A stretch of 64,000 bases of DNA, from the NCBI RefSeq assembly GCF_009557055.1, contig NZ_CP045649.1:3757501-3821500 (forward strand), in the 5' to 3' direction. The notes beneath the pieces are model-generated. The model had not been told where the DNA came from. It saw nothing but the letters and a program-made list of their open reading frames with translations, and searched no databases. Shown here in pieces: positions 44,073-57,379 of the stretch. The stretch comes from Nocardioides sp. dk884 (GTDB lineage: Bacteria; Actinomycetota; Actinomycetes; Propionibacteriales; Nocardioidaceae). Both the position numbers and the translations under genes were made by a program. Position 1 is the first letter of the stretch. Every line of letters starts with the position of its first letter.

Positions 44073-46520
44073 ATGAACGCGGCCACCTCACTCGACGAAT
44101 CCGACCAGACCGGCGGGCGCCGCTGGCGGCGTCGCGACAAGGCCACTGTGCCTTCTGGACCCACCCCACCCGCTGCTCCGGCCGCTCCCCTCCTCAGTCC
44201 CGAGGAGTACGCCGCGCGGCTCGGCGAGGCCCAGGCCGCCGCCGAGCAGGCCACGGCGCTGCGCCGCTCCGCCGAGCTGGCCGCCGCGGAGGCGAACGCC
44301 GAGCGGCTGGTCGCCGAGGACGCCGCGCGCGAGGCGCTCGCGGCCCGCGAGGCGGCCGACCGGACGCTCGCGGAGCGTGCGGCCGCGGTCGAGGAGGCCT
44401 TCGCGGCCCGCGCCGCCGCCGAGCAGGCGGCCGCGGGCGCCGCCGAGCAACGTGCCGCGGCCGAGTCCGCCGCCACCGATGCCGCCCGCCTGCGCGAGGA
44501 GGCCGAGCAGGCCGCCCGCGCCCAGGCCGAGGCCGCTGCGACCGCTGCAGCCCTGCACGAGCAGGCCGAGTCCGCCGCCCGCACTGCCGAGGAGGCGCGT
44601 GAGCGCGCCGAGCAGGCCGCGAGCGCGCAGGCCGACGCCGCCAGCGCCGCCCTCGAGGCCCGCACCCAGGCCGAGGAGGCCGCCCGCGAGGCGGCCGCCG
44701 CGGCCGGGGCCGCCCACACCGCCCGCGGCGAGGCCGAGCAGGTCGCCGCCGACCAGGCCGCGGTCGCCGCTCAGGCGCAGGTCGAGCGCACCACCGCCGA
44801 GGAGGCGCTGCGCGCCGCCGTCGCGAGCGCCGCCACCGCCACCGAGGAGCACCTCGCGCGCACGGCCGAGACCGCCCGGGAGCGCCAGGTCGCCGAGACC
44901 GCCGCGGCCGAACAGGCCGCCGCCCGCGAGGCCGCCGAGGCCACCGCCGCTGAGCAGGCCATCGCGCGCGCCGCCGCCGACGAGGCGGCCGCCGAGCACG
45001 CCCGCCTTGCGCAGGAGGCGCACGCCGCACGCACCGCCGCCGAGGACGCTGCCGGCGCCGCCGCCGTGGACGCCGCCCAGGCCCACGAGGCCCGCCGCGC
45101 CGCCGAGCGGGCCGCCACCGAGCAGGCCGCGCTGGCCGGACGGGCGGCCGCCGCCGAGCAGGCCGCGCACACCGAGTCCGCCGCTGCCGGCGCGCTGGCC
45201 CGCGCCGAGGCCGAGGCCCGGCAGGCCGCCGAGAGCGCCGCCGCGGAGCACGCCCGCCGCGCCCAGGCGGCGTACGACGCCCGCGCGGTCGCCGAGCATG
45301 CCGCCGAGGAGGCCTTCGCCGCCCGCACCGCCGCGGACGAGGCCGCCACCGCCCAGGCCCACGCGGCCGCGGAGGCGCACGCGGCCCGGCTCGCCGCCGA
45401 GGAGGACGCCGCGGTCGCCGCCGAGCAGGCCGCCGCCGCGCTGGTGGCCCGCACCGAGGCCGAGGCCGCCGCCACCGCGCAGGCCACGCTGGCCGGGCAG
45501 GCCGCGGCCGGCGAGAGCGCCGCGCACACCGCCGCCGAACGCGCCGGCGACGCCGCCCGGCTCGCCCACGAGGCCCGGGTCGCCGCGGAGGAGTCCGCCC
45601 GCGCGCTGGCCGCCGACCTCGACGCCGCCCACGCCGCCCGCCTGGAGGCCGAGGAGGTCGCGACCGCGGCCGTCGTGGCCCGGGTCGCCGCCGAGCAGGA
45701 GGCCCAGGCCCACGCCGACCTCGCCGCCCAGGCCACCGAGGCCCGCCAGCGCGCCGAGGAGCAGCTGGCCGCCCGCACCGAGGAGCTGGCCGCCGCGCTC
45801 GCCGCCTGCGAGGCCGCCGAGCGCGACGCCGCCGAGCACGCCCGGGCCCGCGCCGAGGTCGAGGACGCCGCCGAGGCGCGCGCCATCGACCGCCAGGCCG
45901 TCGAGTCCTCGGTGCGCCACCAGGCCGAGCTCGCCCAGTACGCCCTCGAGGACCGGATCGTCGCCGAGGAGCGCGCCGCCGCGCTGGCCGTCGAGCTGGC
46001 CGAGGCCCGCGAGCAGCTGCTCGGCCACGCCCCGCGCCACGCGGCACCCGCGGCTCCGGAGGCCCCGGCCGCCGTCCGCCCGGACAGCGCGCCGACGGGG
46101 AAGCCGGTGCGCTACCGGCGCCGACGCGGCGGGGTCTTCGGCTGGCTGCTGGTGCTGCTCGCGCTCGCCGCGGCCGGCGCCACGGCGTACCTCCTCATCG
46201 ACGGTCGGGTCGCCAACGACGCCGCGGTGGTCGGCGGCGTCGTCGCGCTCGTGCTGCTGCTGCTCGGCGTGCGGGTGCTGACCTCGCGCCGCTTCGTGCG
46301 GATCGGCAACGGCACCGTCGAGGTGCGCGCCGACGGCGAGCACCACCACGTCGACCTCACCGACGCCCGCACCCGCGTCACCCTCGCCGGCACCCCCGGC
46401 GAGCCCGGCTGGGAGGCCCGCCTCGAGCGGCCCGCCATGCCGCCGCTGGTCATCGACGCGAAGATGGTCGACCCGGTCGAGTTCACCGCGCTCCTGCGCC
46501 GGTGGCGCCCGGAGGTCTGA
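44073..46520 (+). CDS. 815-residue Ala/Glu-rich coiled-coil membrane protein
   Basis: After a basic start (TGGRRWRRRDKATV), residues about 45-650 are almost only Ala, Glu, Arg, Gln and Thr with recurring units such as AAEQAA, RAAAEQA and ARTAAEEAA, predicting very long helices or coiled coils. Two hydrophobic helices follow (about 688-710 and 718-740). A compact C-terminal domain of about 75 residues ends the protein (RFVRIGNGTVEVRADGEHHHVDL, WEARLERPAMPPLVIDAKMVDP), with a PH-like strand pattern. No catalytic motif is seen. It could be a scaffold or tether; the family is not recognised. The repeats create long open frames on the opposite strand that are not genes. Confidence 0.75.
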   Translation: MNAATSLDESDQTGGRRWRRRDKATVPSGPTPPAAPAAPLLSPEEYAARLGEAQAAAEQATALRRSAELAAAEANAERLVAEDAAREALAAREAADRTLAERAAAVEEAFAARAAAEQAAAGAAEQRAAAESAATDAARLREEAEQAARAQAEAAATAAALHEQAESAARTAEEARERAEQAASAQADAASAALEARTQAEEAAREAAAAAGAAHTARGEAEQVAADQAAVAAQAQVERTTAEEALRAAVASAATATEEHLARTAETARERQVAETAAAEQAAAREAAEATAAEQAIARAAADEAAAEHARLAQEAHAARTAAEDAAGAAAVDAAQAHEARRAAERAATEQAALAGRAAAAEQAAHTESAAAGALARAEAEARQAAESAAAEHARRAQAAYDARAVAEHAAEEAFAARTAADEAATAQAHAAAEAHAARLAAEEDAAVAAEQAAAALVARTEAEAAATAQATLAGQAAAGESAAHTAAERAGDAARLAHEARVAAEESARALAADLDAAHAARLEAEEVATAAVVARVAAEQEAQAHADLAAQATEARQRAEEQLAARTEELAAALAACEAAERDAAEHARARAEVEDAAEARAIDRQAVESSVRHQAELAQYALEDRIVAEERAAALAVELAEAREQLLGHAPRHAAPAAPEAPAAVRPDSAPTGKPVRYRRRRGGVFGWLLVLLALAAAGATAYLLIDGRVANDAAVVGGVVALVLLLLGVRVLTSRRFVRIGNGTVEVRADGEHHHVDLTDARTRVTLAGTPGEPGWEARLERPAMPPLVIDAKMVDPVEFTALLRRWRPEV

Positions 46521-46555
46521 GGTCGGCTGCTGCGCCCGGCTCGCGGGGCGCGGCG

Positions 46556-46619
46556 GGTAGTTCGTGACGTTAGGGACTGTGGAAAGCGTTATCCACAGTC
46601 CCTAACGTCACGAACTACC
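46556..46619. terminator. 27-bp perfect inverted repeat between convergent genes
   Basis: Left arm 46556-46582 (GGTAGTTCGTGACGTTAGGG...) and right arm 46593-46619 match perfectly around a 10-bp loop. It is 20 bp from the rmlCD2 stop and 35 bp from the coiled-coil gene stop. It probably ends both transcripts, although it is much longer than usual terminators. Its architecture recalls the repeats at 55214, 56459 and 60782, with a different sequence. Confidence 0.65.
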
Positions 46620-46639
46620 TCCCCCGACACCAGCACGCC

Positions 46640-49951
<3,312 letters not shown>

Positions 49952-49958
49952 GCCGCAA

Positions 49959-51128
49959 CTACCTCGAGGGCCGCAGCGCGTTGCCCAGCACCCCCGCGAT
50001 CTCCCGGTGCGCGGCGCGGGCGGTGCGCCCGGCGCCGACGACGTTGAAGAAGCCGTGGATCTGGTCGGCGAAGCGGCGGGTCTGCACGGGTACGCCGGCG
50101 GCGGCCAGGCGCTCGGCGTAGGCCTCCCCCTCGTCGCGCAGCGGGTCGAAGCCGGCGGTGGCGACGTAGGCCGGGGCCAGCCCGGCGGGCAGGTCGGCGT
50201 GCAGCAGCGAGATCCGCGGGTCGGCGCGGGTCGCGGGGTCCGGCAGATAGCTCGACGTCGCCAGGTCCATGAACTCCGAGCTGAGGAAGAACCCCGAGCC
50301 GAAGGTGCGGCGGCTCGCCATCCGCCCCTCCCCGTCGGCCATCGGGTAGACCAGCAGCTGGAAGGCCAGCGGCAGCCCCTCGCGCGCCGCCGCGATCGCC
50401 ACCGAGGCCGCCAGGTTGCCGCCGGCAGAGTCGCCGCCGACGGCGATCCGCTCCAGGTCGACGTCCAGGCCCGCGTCCGGGTCGGCGGCGTGCTCGACGA
50501 CCCAGCGATACGCCGCCACGCAGTCGTCGTACGCCGCGGGGAACGGCGCCTCCGGCGCGAGCCGGTAGTCCACCGCGAGCACCCGCACCCCGGAGTGCTC
50601 GGCCAGCAGCCGGCAGGAAGCGTCGTGGGACTCCAGGTCGCCGTAGATGAAGCCGCCGCCGTGGAAGAACACCAGCAGCGGACTGGGCGTGCCGGGCGCC
50701 CAGCCCTGCCGGGTCAGCGACGGGTGGCCGGTGGGGGTGTAGAGCCGCGCCCGCGGCGCGGACGGCTCGCCCGCCTCCCCCAGCCGCAGGTCGCGTACGC
50801 CGCCGACGCCGGGCCGGCCGCCGGCCAGCCGGGACTGGCGCACGATGGCGCGGCGCCCGGCCGCGACCGGCAGCGACTCCGCGGCCGGCTCGCGCGCCAC
50901 CTGCTGCAGGCGCAGCATCAGCTGGGTGTCGACCGCGAGCGTCTGGCCCTCGCGCACCACCGGCGCCCCGGCGAGCACCCGCTGCACCCGCGCGGGCAGG
51001 TTCAGCGCCCCGGCGAAGGCCGCGGCCTCGGCCCGGGCCAGCACCGGCGCGAGCCGGGCGCGGGCGGCGCGGCGTACCGGCCGGGTCGGCGGATCGAGCA
51101 GGAACGGCGTGGTCGTGTCGCGGGTCAC
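49959..51128 (-). CDS. Alpha/beta hydrolase, hormone-sensitive-lipase family
   Basis: A 389-residue esterase. HGGG oxyanion motif in [35 protein letters not shown], nucleophile [12 protein letters not shown], and the acid/His end [18 protein letters not shown] with DQIHGFFN. The first 130 residues are helical and unlike the shorter members. It probably hydrolyses small acyl esters. GTG start at 51128; 92 bp separate it from the divergent ppk. Confidence 0.87.
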   Translation of the reverse strand: MTRDTTTPFLLDPPTRPVRRAARARLAPVLARAEAAAFAGALNLPARVQRVLAGAPVVREGQTLAVDTQLMLRLQQVAREPAAESLPVAAGRRAIVRQSRLAGGRPGVGGVRDLRLGEAGEPSAPRARLYTPTGHPSLTRQGWAPGTPSPLLVFFHGGGFIYGDLESHDASCRLLAEHSGVRVLAVDYRLAPEAPFPAAYDDCVAAYRWVVEHAADPDAGLDVDLERIAVGGDSAGGNLAASVAIAAAREGLPLAFQLLVYPMADGEGRMASRRTFGSGFFLSSEFMDLATSSYLPDPATRADPRISLLHADLPAGLAPAYVATAGFDPLRDEGEAYAERLAAAGVPVQTRRFADQIHGFFNVVGAGRTARAAHREIAGVLGNALRPSR

Positions 51129-51220
51129 ATCGGCAACCTACCCACGGGTACCGCCGTTCGGGCAGCCCGCGGTCGACAGATGGACTCCCGGTGTTCAACA
51201 GGCGGTGCCACACTCGACCC

Positions 51221-53371
51221 ATGTCCGCCGAGCTCTCCCCGACCGCGCCCTCCGATGCCCCGCCGGAGGAGCCGTTCGACGTCGAGCCGCCGTACGAGCC
51301 CGACCACGAGGCGATCGCGGCGGTCGAGGGCTTCGACGACCGGTTCCTCGACCGCGAGCTCAGCTGGCTTAAGTTCAACCAGCGGGTGCTCGAGCTCGCC
51401 GAGGACCCGACCCTGCCACTGCTGGAGCGGACCCGGTTCCTGGCCATCTTCACCAGCAACCTCGACGAGTTCTTCATGGTCCGCGTGGCCGGGCTGAAGC
51501 GGCGCATCGCCGCCGGGCTCGCGGTCCGCGCCGCCTCCGGGATGATGCCGCGCGAGACCCTCGAGGCGATCTGGCAGACCGCGCGCGAGCTGTCGCTGCG
51601 CCAGGCGCGGGTGTTCCGCGAGCAGGTGGTGCCCCAGCTCGCCGAGGAGGGCATCCAGCTGGTGCGCTGGGACGACCTCGACCGCGAGGAGCAGCGCACC
51701 TGCAAGCGGCTGTTCAAGGACCGGATCTTCCCGGTGCTGACCCCGCTGGCCGTCGACCCGGCGCACCCGTTCCCCTACATCTCCGGGCTCTCGCTCAACC
51801 TCGCGGTGCTGATCCGCAACCCCAAGACCCGCAAGCAGCACTTCGCCCGGGTCAAGGTGCCGCCGATCTTCGCCCGCTTCGTGCCGCTGGGCAACCAGCG
51901 CTTCGTGCCGCTGGAGGACGTCATCCGCGAGCACCTCAAGCGGCTCTTCCCGGGCATGGACGTGCTGGAGGTGCACACCTTCCGCGTCACCCGCAACGAG
52001 GACCTCGAGGTCGAGGAGGACGACGCCGAGAACCTCCTCGCCGCCCTGGAGAAGGAGCTGCTGCGCCGCCGTTTCGGCCCGCCGGTGCGCCTGGAGGTGG
52101 AGGAGTCGATCTCCTCCTCGGTGCTCGCGCTGCTGGTCTCCGAGCTCGGCGTCTCCGAGCAGGAGGTGGTCCGGCTGCCCGGGCCGCTGGACCTGCGCGG
52201 CCTGCACGGCATCGCCGACCTGGACCGCGAGGAGCTGAAGTACCCCGCGTTCGTGCCCACCACCCACCCCTACCTCGCCGAGGTGGAGTCGGCCGCGCCG
52301 GTCGACGTGTTCAAGTCGCTGCGGCGCCGCGACGTACTCCTGCACCATCCGTACGACTCGTTCGCGACCTCGGTGCAGCGCTTCCTCGAGCAGGCCGCCG
52401 CCGACCCGCACGTGCTGGCGATCAAGCAGACGCTCTACCGCACCTCCGGCGACTCCCCGATCATCGACGCCCTCGTCGACGCCGCGGAGGCCGGCAAGCA
52501 GGTGCTGGTGATCGTGGAGATCAAGGCCCGCTTCGACGAGGAGGCCAACATCCGCTGGGCCCGCCAGCTCGAGCAGGCCGGCTGCCACGTCGTCTACGGG
52601 CTGGTCGGGCTGAAGACCCACTGCAAGCTGGCGATGGTGGTGCGCGAGGAGCCCGACGGCATCCGGCGCTACACCCACATCGGCACCGGCAACTACAACC
52701 CCAAGACCTCGCGCACCTACGAGGACATCGGGCTGCTCACCACCGACGAGACCATCGGCGAGGACGTCGCGCACCTGTTCAACAACCTCTCCGGCTGGTC
52801 GCGCAACGCGTCGTACGAGGAGCTGCTGGTCGCCCCCGACAACGTGCGGGCCGGGCTGATCGAGCAGATCCACCGCGAGATCGCCCACCACCGCGACGGG
52901 CGCCCGGCGCGCATCCGGTTCAAGGCCAACTCGGTGGTCGACGAGACGATCATCGACGCGCTCTACCTCGCCTCCCAGGCCGGAGTGCCGGTGCAGCTGC
53001 TGGTGCGCGGCATCTGCGCGCTGCGCCCCGGCGTACCGGGACTGTCGGAGACCATCGAGGTGCGCTCGGTGCTCGGGCGGTTCCTCGAGCACAGCCGGAT
53101 CTTCGCCTTCGAGAACGGCGGGGAGCCGGTCGCCTGGATCGGCTCGGCGGACATGATGCACCGCAACCTGGACCGGCGCGTCGAAGTGCTGGTACGGCTC
53201 CCGCGCGCCGACGCGATCGCCGACGTCGGGCAGATCTTCGACCTCGCGTTCGCCTCGGACGCCGCGGCGTGGGAGCTGGGACCCGACGGGGAGTGGACCC
53301 ACCACGCCGGGCCCCGGCACCTGCAGGAGACGCTGATCACGCGTCGCCGCGCACGGCGTACGGCGGGATGA
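51221..53371 (+). CDS. ppk: Polyphosphate kinase 1
   Basis: A 716-residue enzyme that makes polyphosphate from [24 protein letters not shown] opens the N domain, [18 protein letters not shown] and [13 protein letters not shown] the first catalytic domain. The autophosphorylated His lies in [16 protein letters not shown], and [19 protein letters not shown] and [13 protein letters not shown] follow. Placement beside pit and pst fits phosphate storage. ATG at 51221. Confidence 0.95.
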   Translation: MSAELSPTAPSDAPPEEPFDVEPPYEPDHEAIAAVEGFDDRFLDRELSWLKFNQRVLELAEDPTLPLLERTRFLAIFTSNLDEFFMVRVAGLKRRIAAGLAVRAASGMMPRETLEAIWQTARELSLRQARVFREQVVPQLAEEGIQLVRWDDLDREEQRTCKRLFKDRIFPVLTPLAVDPAHPFPYISGLSLNLAVLIRNPKTRKQHFARVKVPPIFARFVPLGNQRFVPLEDVIREHLKRLFPGMDVLEVHTFRVTRNEDLEVEEDDAENLLAALEKELLRRRFGPPVRLEVEESISSSVLALLVSELGVSEQEVVRLPGPLDLRGLHGIADLDREELKYPAFVPTTHPYLAEVESAAPVDVFKSLRRRDVLLHHPYDSFATSVQRFLEQAAADPHVLAIKQTLYRTSGDSPIIDALVDAAEAGKQVLVIVEIKARFDEEANIRWARQLEQAGCHVVYGLVGLKTHCKLAMVVREEPDGIRRYTHIGTGNYNPKTSRTYEDIGLLTTDETIGEDVAHLFNNLSGWSRNASYEELLVAPDNVRAGLIEQIHREIAHHRDGRPARIRFKANSVVDETIIDALYLASQAGVPVQLLVRGICALRPGVPGLSETIEVRSVLGRFLEHSRIFAFENGGEPVAWIGSADMMHRNLDRRVEVLVRLPRADAIADVGQIFDLAFASDAAAWELGPDGEWTHHAGPRHLQETLITRRRARRTAG

Positions 53372-53478
53372 GAGCAGGCGGGCTCGCGCCGCCCGCACCC
53401 GGGGGGTCTGGTTTGCCAGCGTGGACCGGGCACCCCCTAGCATGAGTCCGTTCTTCTCCGCCTCTCCAGGAGTATTCC

Positions 53479-54096
53479 GTGGGTTTGCGATTCCGCCCCG
53501 TCGACAATGCGTTCTACGACCTCTTCACCGAGTCGGCCACCCACCTCGTCACCGGAGCCGATCTGCTCGCGCAGATGCTCTCCGCCGGCGACGAGCGCGA
53601 GGCCGTGGCGCAGAAGATGCGCGACGCCGAGCACGCCGCCGACGAGACCACGCACTCGTTGTTCAAGAAGGTCAACAGCACCTTCGTCACGCCGTTCGAC
53701 CGGGAGGACATCTACTCCCTCGGCTCGGACCTCGACGACGTCATGGACCTGATGGACGAGGTCGTCGACATGATCCTGCTCTACGAGGTCCACGAGCTCC
53801 CGCCGCGGGTCTCCGAGCAGGTCGAGGTGCTCCAGCGGTGCGCCGAGCTCACCGCCCAGGCGATGCCGAAGCTGACCGACCCGGGGTCCCTGTCGGACTA
53901 CTGGATCGAGATCAACCGCCTCGAGAACACCGGCGACAAGAACCACCGCCGGATCCTGGCCCACCTGTTCAGCGGCGAGTACAAGACGATCGACGTACTC
54001 AAGCTCAAGGACATCATCGAGTCCCTCGAGGAAGCGATCGACGCCTTCGAGAAGGTCGCCAACACGGTGGAGCAGATCGCCGTCAAGGAGTCCTGA
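53479..54096 (+). CDS. DUF47 / PhoU-like regulator of Pit transport
   Basis: A 205-residue helical protein: DNAFYDLFTESATHLVTGADLLAQML, EHAADETTHSLFKKVNSTFVTPFDREDIYSLGSDLDDVMDLMDEV is the DUF47 (PhoU-divergent) signature. These proteins pair with Pit permeases. GTG start with AGGAG upstream; four bases before pit. Confidence 0.92.
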   Translation: MGLRFRPVDNAFYDLFTESATHLVTGADLLAQMLSAGDEREAVAQKMRDAEHAADETTHSLFKKVNSTFVTPFDREDIYSLGSDLDDVMDLMDEVVDMILLYEVHELPPRVSEQVEVLQRCAELTAQAMPKLTDPGSLSDYWIEINRLENTGDKNHRRILAHLFSGEYKTIDVLKLKDIIESLEEAIDAFEKVANTVEQIAVKES

Positions 54097-54100
54097 GCGC

Positions 54101-55108
54101 GTGTCCGCAACCCTCGCGCTGGTCATCGCGGTCGTCGTCGTCGCCCTGGTCTTCGACTACACCAACGGGTTCCACGACGCCGCCAACGCGATCGCCACGT
54201 CCGTCTCGACGCGCGCGCTGACCCCTCGGGTCGCGCTCGGCATGGCCGCCGTCATGAACTTCGTCGGCGCCTTCCTCGGCCAGGAGATCGCCAACACCGT
54301 CGCCGGAGTCATCTCCGTCACCGAGAACTCACACGGCCTGGTCATCGTGATGGCCGGCCTGCTCGGTGCCATCACCTGGAACCTGGTGACCTGGTACTAC
54401 GGCCTGCCCTCCTCCTCCTCCCACGCCCTCATCGGCGGCCTGGTCGGCGCCGCGCTGGCGTCCGGCTCGGTCGTGAAGTGGAGCGCGATCATCGACAAGG
54501 TCCTGCTCCCGATGATCGCCTCGCCGATCTTCGGCTTCATGGCCGCGTTCGCGTTCATGCTCGCGATCATGTGGATCTTCCGGCGCCGCAACCCGCACCG
54601 CACCCAGCGCGGGTTCCGCATCGCCCAGACCGTCTCCGCGGCCGCGATGGCGCTCGGCCACGGCCTGCAGGACGCCCAGAAGACGATGGGCGTCATCTTC
54701 CTGGCGCTGCTCACCGGTGGCTACGCCAGCGCCGACGACAGCCTGCCGCTGTGGGTCATCCTCGCCGCGGCGGCCGCCATCTCGGCCGGCACCTGGGCCG
54801 GTGGCTGGCGGATCATGCGCACCCTCGGGCGCCGCATCATCCACCTCGACCCGGCCCGCGGCTTCGCCTCCGAGACGATCGCCGCCGGTGTCCTCTACAC
54901 CACCGCGTTCGCCTTCGAGGCCCCCATCTCCACCACCCACACGATCACCTCCGCGGTGATGGGTGCCGGCGCCACCAAGCGCTTCTCCGCCGTCCGCTGG
55001 GGCGTCGCCCGCTCCATCGTCGCCGCCTGGGTCCTGACCTTCCCGATGGCCGGCGCGGTCGCGGCGATCCTGTACTGGATCTGCAAGTACGTCTTCCAGC
55101 TGCCGTGA
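54101..55108 (+). CDS. pit: Inorganic phosphate transporter, Pit family
   Basis: A 335-residue permease with about ten helices. FDYTNGFHDAANAIATSVSTRAL (about residues 16-38) and the repeat ALGHGLQDAQKTMGVI carry the paired GxHDAxN-type signatures. PSSSSHALIGGLVGA and STTHTITSAVMGAGAT are conserved. Low-affinity metal-phosphate/proton symport is expected. GTG start. Confidence 0.94.
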   Translation: MSATLALVIAVVVVALVFDYTNGFHDAANAIATSVSTRALTPRVALGMAAVMNFVGAFLGQEIANTVAGVISVTENSHGLVIVMAGLLGAITWNLVTWYYGLPSSSSHALIGGLVGAALASGSVVKWSAIIDKVLLPMIASPIFGFMAAFAFMLAIMWIFRRRNPHRTQRGFRIAQTVSAAAMALGHGLQDAQKTMGVIFLALLTGGYASADDSLPLWVILAAAAAISAGTWAGGWRIMRTLGRRIIHLDPARGFASETIAAGVLYTTAFAFEAPISTTHTITSAVMGAGATKRFSAVRWGVARSIVAAWVLTFPMAGAVAAILYWICKYVFQLP

Positions 55109-55134
55109 GGCACTGACCGCACTGACCACGTGGG

Positions 55135-55170
55135 ACACAAGGGCCGCCGGGTGACCGGCGGTCCTTGTGT
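55135..55170 (+). terminator. Terminator of DUF47-pit
   Basis: ACACAAGGGCCGCCGG and CCGGCGGTCCTTGTGT pair with one mismatch around GTGA, 26 bp after the pit stop. The first of the long palindromes follows 43 bp later. Confidence 0.75.
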
Positions 55171-55213
55171 GTTGTGGGGTGCTCGGGGTCAGGTCTTCCC
55201 GGGTCGATCCGGA

Positions 55214-55271
55214 TAGTCCGACACATGAGTGTCGTGAATCCCCGTTTTCACGACACTCATGTGTCGGACTA
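55214..55271. repeat. TAGTCCG-type inverted repeat A
   Basis: Perfect 25-bp arms (55214-55238 and 55247-55271, starting TAGTCCGACACATGAGTGTC) around an 8-bp loop, between convergent genes. The TAG stop of the DUF559 gene is formed by its outer edge. Shares the arm core TAGTCCG(A/C)CACA...TGTCG with repeats B and C. Confidence 0.85.
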
Positions 55272-56270
55272 CCTGCTCTCGGCGCGCCGGTGCCGCAGCA
55301 GCCGCGCACGGTCCCAGGGGTCGAGCGCGCGGCGCTGGGCGACGGTCTCGGTCGGGATCCACCGACGGGGCTGGGCCAGGGTCCAGCGGCGTTCGGCCGC
55401 CGGACGCCGCGAGGCGCGCTGGTACGCCGCGCGCAGCCGGGCAACGAACGCGGCCGGGTCTGCGAGGTCGGCCCCCACCATCGTCACCGGCTCGAGCCCG
55501 TGGGTGCGGAACCTCTCCTCACGAGTCAGGTCGCGGGCCCGACGGGCGCTGGAGAAGTGGTCCTTGCCGTCGTACTCCCCCACGACGCCGAGCTCCGCAT
55601 CGATCAGGTCGGGGGTGCCGAGGTGTCGTCCGTCGAGGTCGAAGACCGGCCGATTGCACAACGGCCGGGGCATCCCGCCGGCGTCGGTCCACACCAGGCG
55701 CATCGCCGACTCGGTGGGCGCCCAGGAGTTCTCATCGGCCAGGACCAGCGCCGCGCGCAGCTGGGGAACTCCGGTCCAGGTGCGCAGGCGCCACTGGGTG
55801 TAGACCCGGCACTCCTCTAACGAGGCCAGGTCGGAGTACGCCGCCATGTCGAGCGCCACGACCGCGGTGGCGACGTCCGGGGCGTGCCGCGCCTCGAAGC
55901 ACACCGAGCGCACGGCGGTCGTGACCGGCAGGCCGTCGACCCGGTCGTGGTCGCGCGGGTCGATCCCCTCCTTGCACGGGACCCAGCGAGGATCCGGGCG
56001 GAGGTTGACGTGGGTCGCGATGACCACCGGCCGGCCGTCGCTCCCGTCGAACCACCGGGCCCCCGACCAGCAGAGCGCCGCCCACCCCGTGACCGCTCCG
56101 TGGGGCCCGAGCACGGCCGCGGCCTCGACGATCCGCTGCTCGACCCGGCCGCTGTCTACGTCGGCGGGCACGTACATCCCCGCCGAGGTACGCCGCCATC
56201 GCCGGCCGCGTGCCTGCCCCGGGGTCGGCCCCGACTGCCCGGTGGGGTCGATCGGCACCGGGACCACCAC
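55269..56270 (-). CDS. DUF559-type endonuclease-domain protein with AbiEi-like N-terminus
   Basis: A 333-residue protein. The N-terminal third (RWRRTSAGMYVPADV, VEAAAVLGPHGAVTGWAAL) resembles the winged-helix part of AbiEi-like proteins. The C-terminal part has TPDLIDAELGVVGEYDGKDHFSSARRARDLTREERFRTHGLEPV, matching a PD-(D/E)XK fold of the DUF559/Vsr type (D, E..D.K). Such genes are frequent and multicopy in actinobacteria with no known role. The GTG at 56270 is uncertain. The stop codon lies in repeat A. Confidence 0.7.
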   Translation of the reverse strand: MVVPVPIDPTGQSGPTPGQARGRRWRRTSAGMYVPADVDSGRVEQRIVEAAAVLGPHGAVTGWAALCWSGARWFDGSDGRPVVIATHVNLRPDPRWVPCKEGIDPRDHDRVDGLPVTTAVRSVCFEARHAPDVATAVVALDMAAYSDLASLEECRVYTQWRLRTWTGVPQLRAALVLADENSWAPTESAMRLVWTDAGGMPRPLCNRPVFDLDGRHLGTPDLIDAELGVVGEYDGKDHFSSARRARDLTREERFRTHGLEPVTMVGADLADPAAFVARLRAAYQRASRRPAAERRWTLAQPRRWIPTETVAQRRALDPWDRARLLRHRRAESR

Positions 56271-56458
56271 GTCGGGGTGGCCCGGGTGGACACCTGGACC
56301 TGCTCGTTCGACTCGCCGCACCCGCCGAGCCTGCGTCCGGCGCGGCCCCTCCCGTGCGCCTCGCCCACAGGCTCCCCCGGCGTACGACCGGGAGGGCGGG
56401 TTGGGGACGACGGGTGGCCCGGGCTCGCCCTCTCAGACGGCTGTCACGGCTGTCGGGC

Positions 56459-56524
56459 GGGATAGTCCGCCACACAGGTGTCGAGAAATGAGCAAAACAC
56501 GACAGTGGTGTGGCGGACTATCCC
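56459..56524. repeat. TAGTCCG-type inverted repeat B
   Basis: GGGATAGTCCGCCACAC (56459-56475) and its complement (56508-56524) are perfect 17-bp arms; TGTCG continues the pairing inside. It lies 39 bp beyond the pstB stop. Confidence 0.85.
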
Positions 56525-56563
56525 CTCAGCCCGCCGAACACCCCCACCCCCGCGGGACCTAGA

Positions 56564-57343
<780 letters not shown>

Positions 57344-57379
57344 CAGTGGGTTCCTTGGATCAGTGTCGAAGAACGGGGG

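Noticed and set aside
44088..46349. Long open frames on the minus strand and a second plus frame over the coiled-coil gene.
   Set aside because: They result from the repetitive GCC/GAG codons of the real gene; their products are Gly/Leu- or Pro/Arg-rich without domains.
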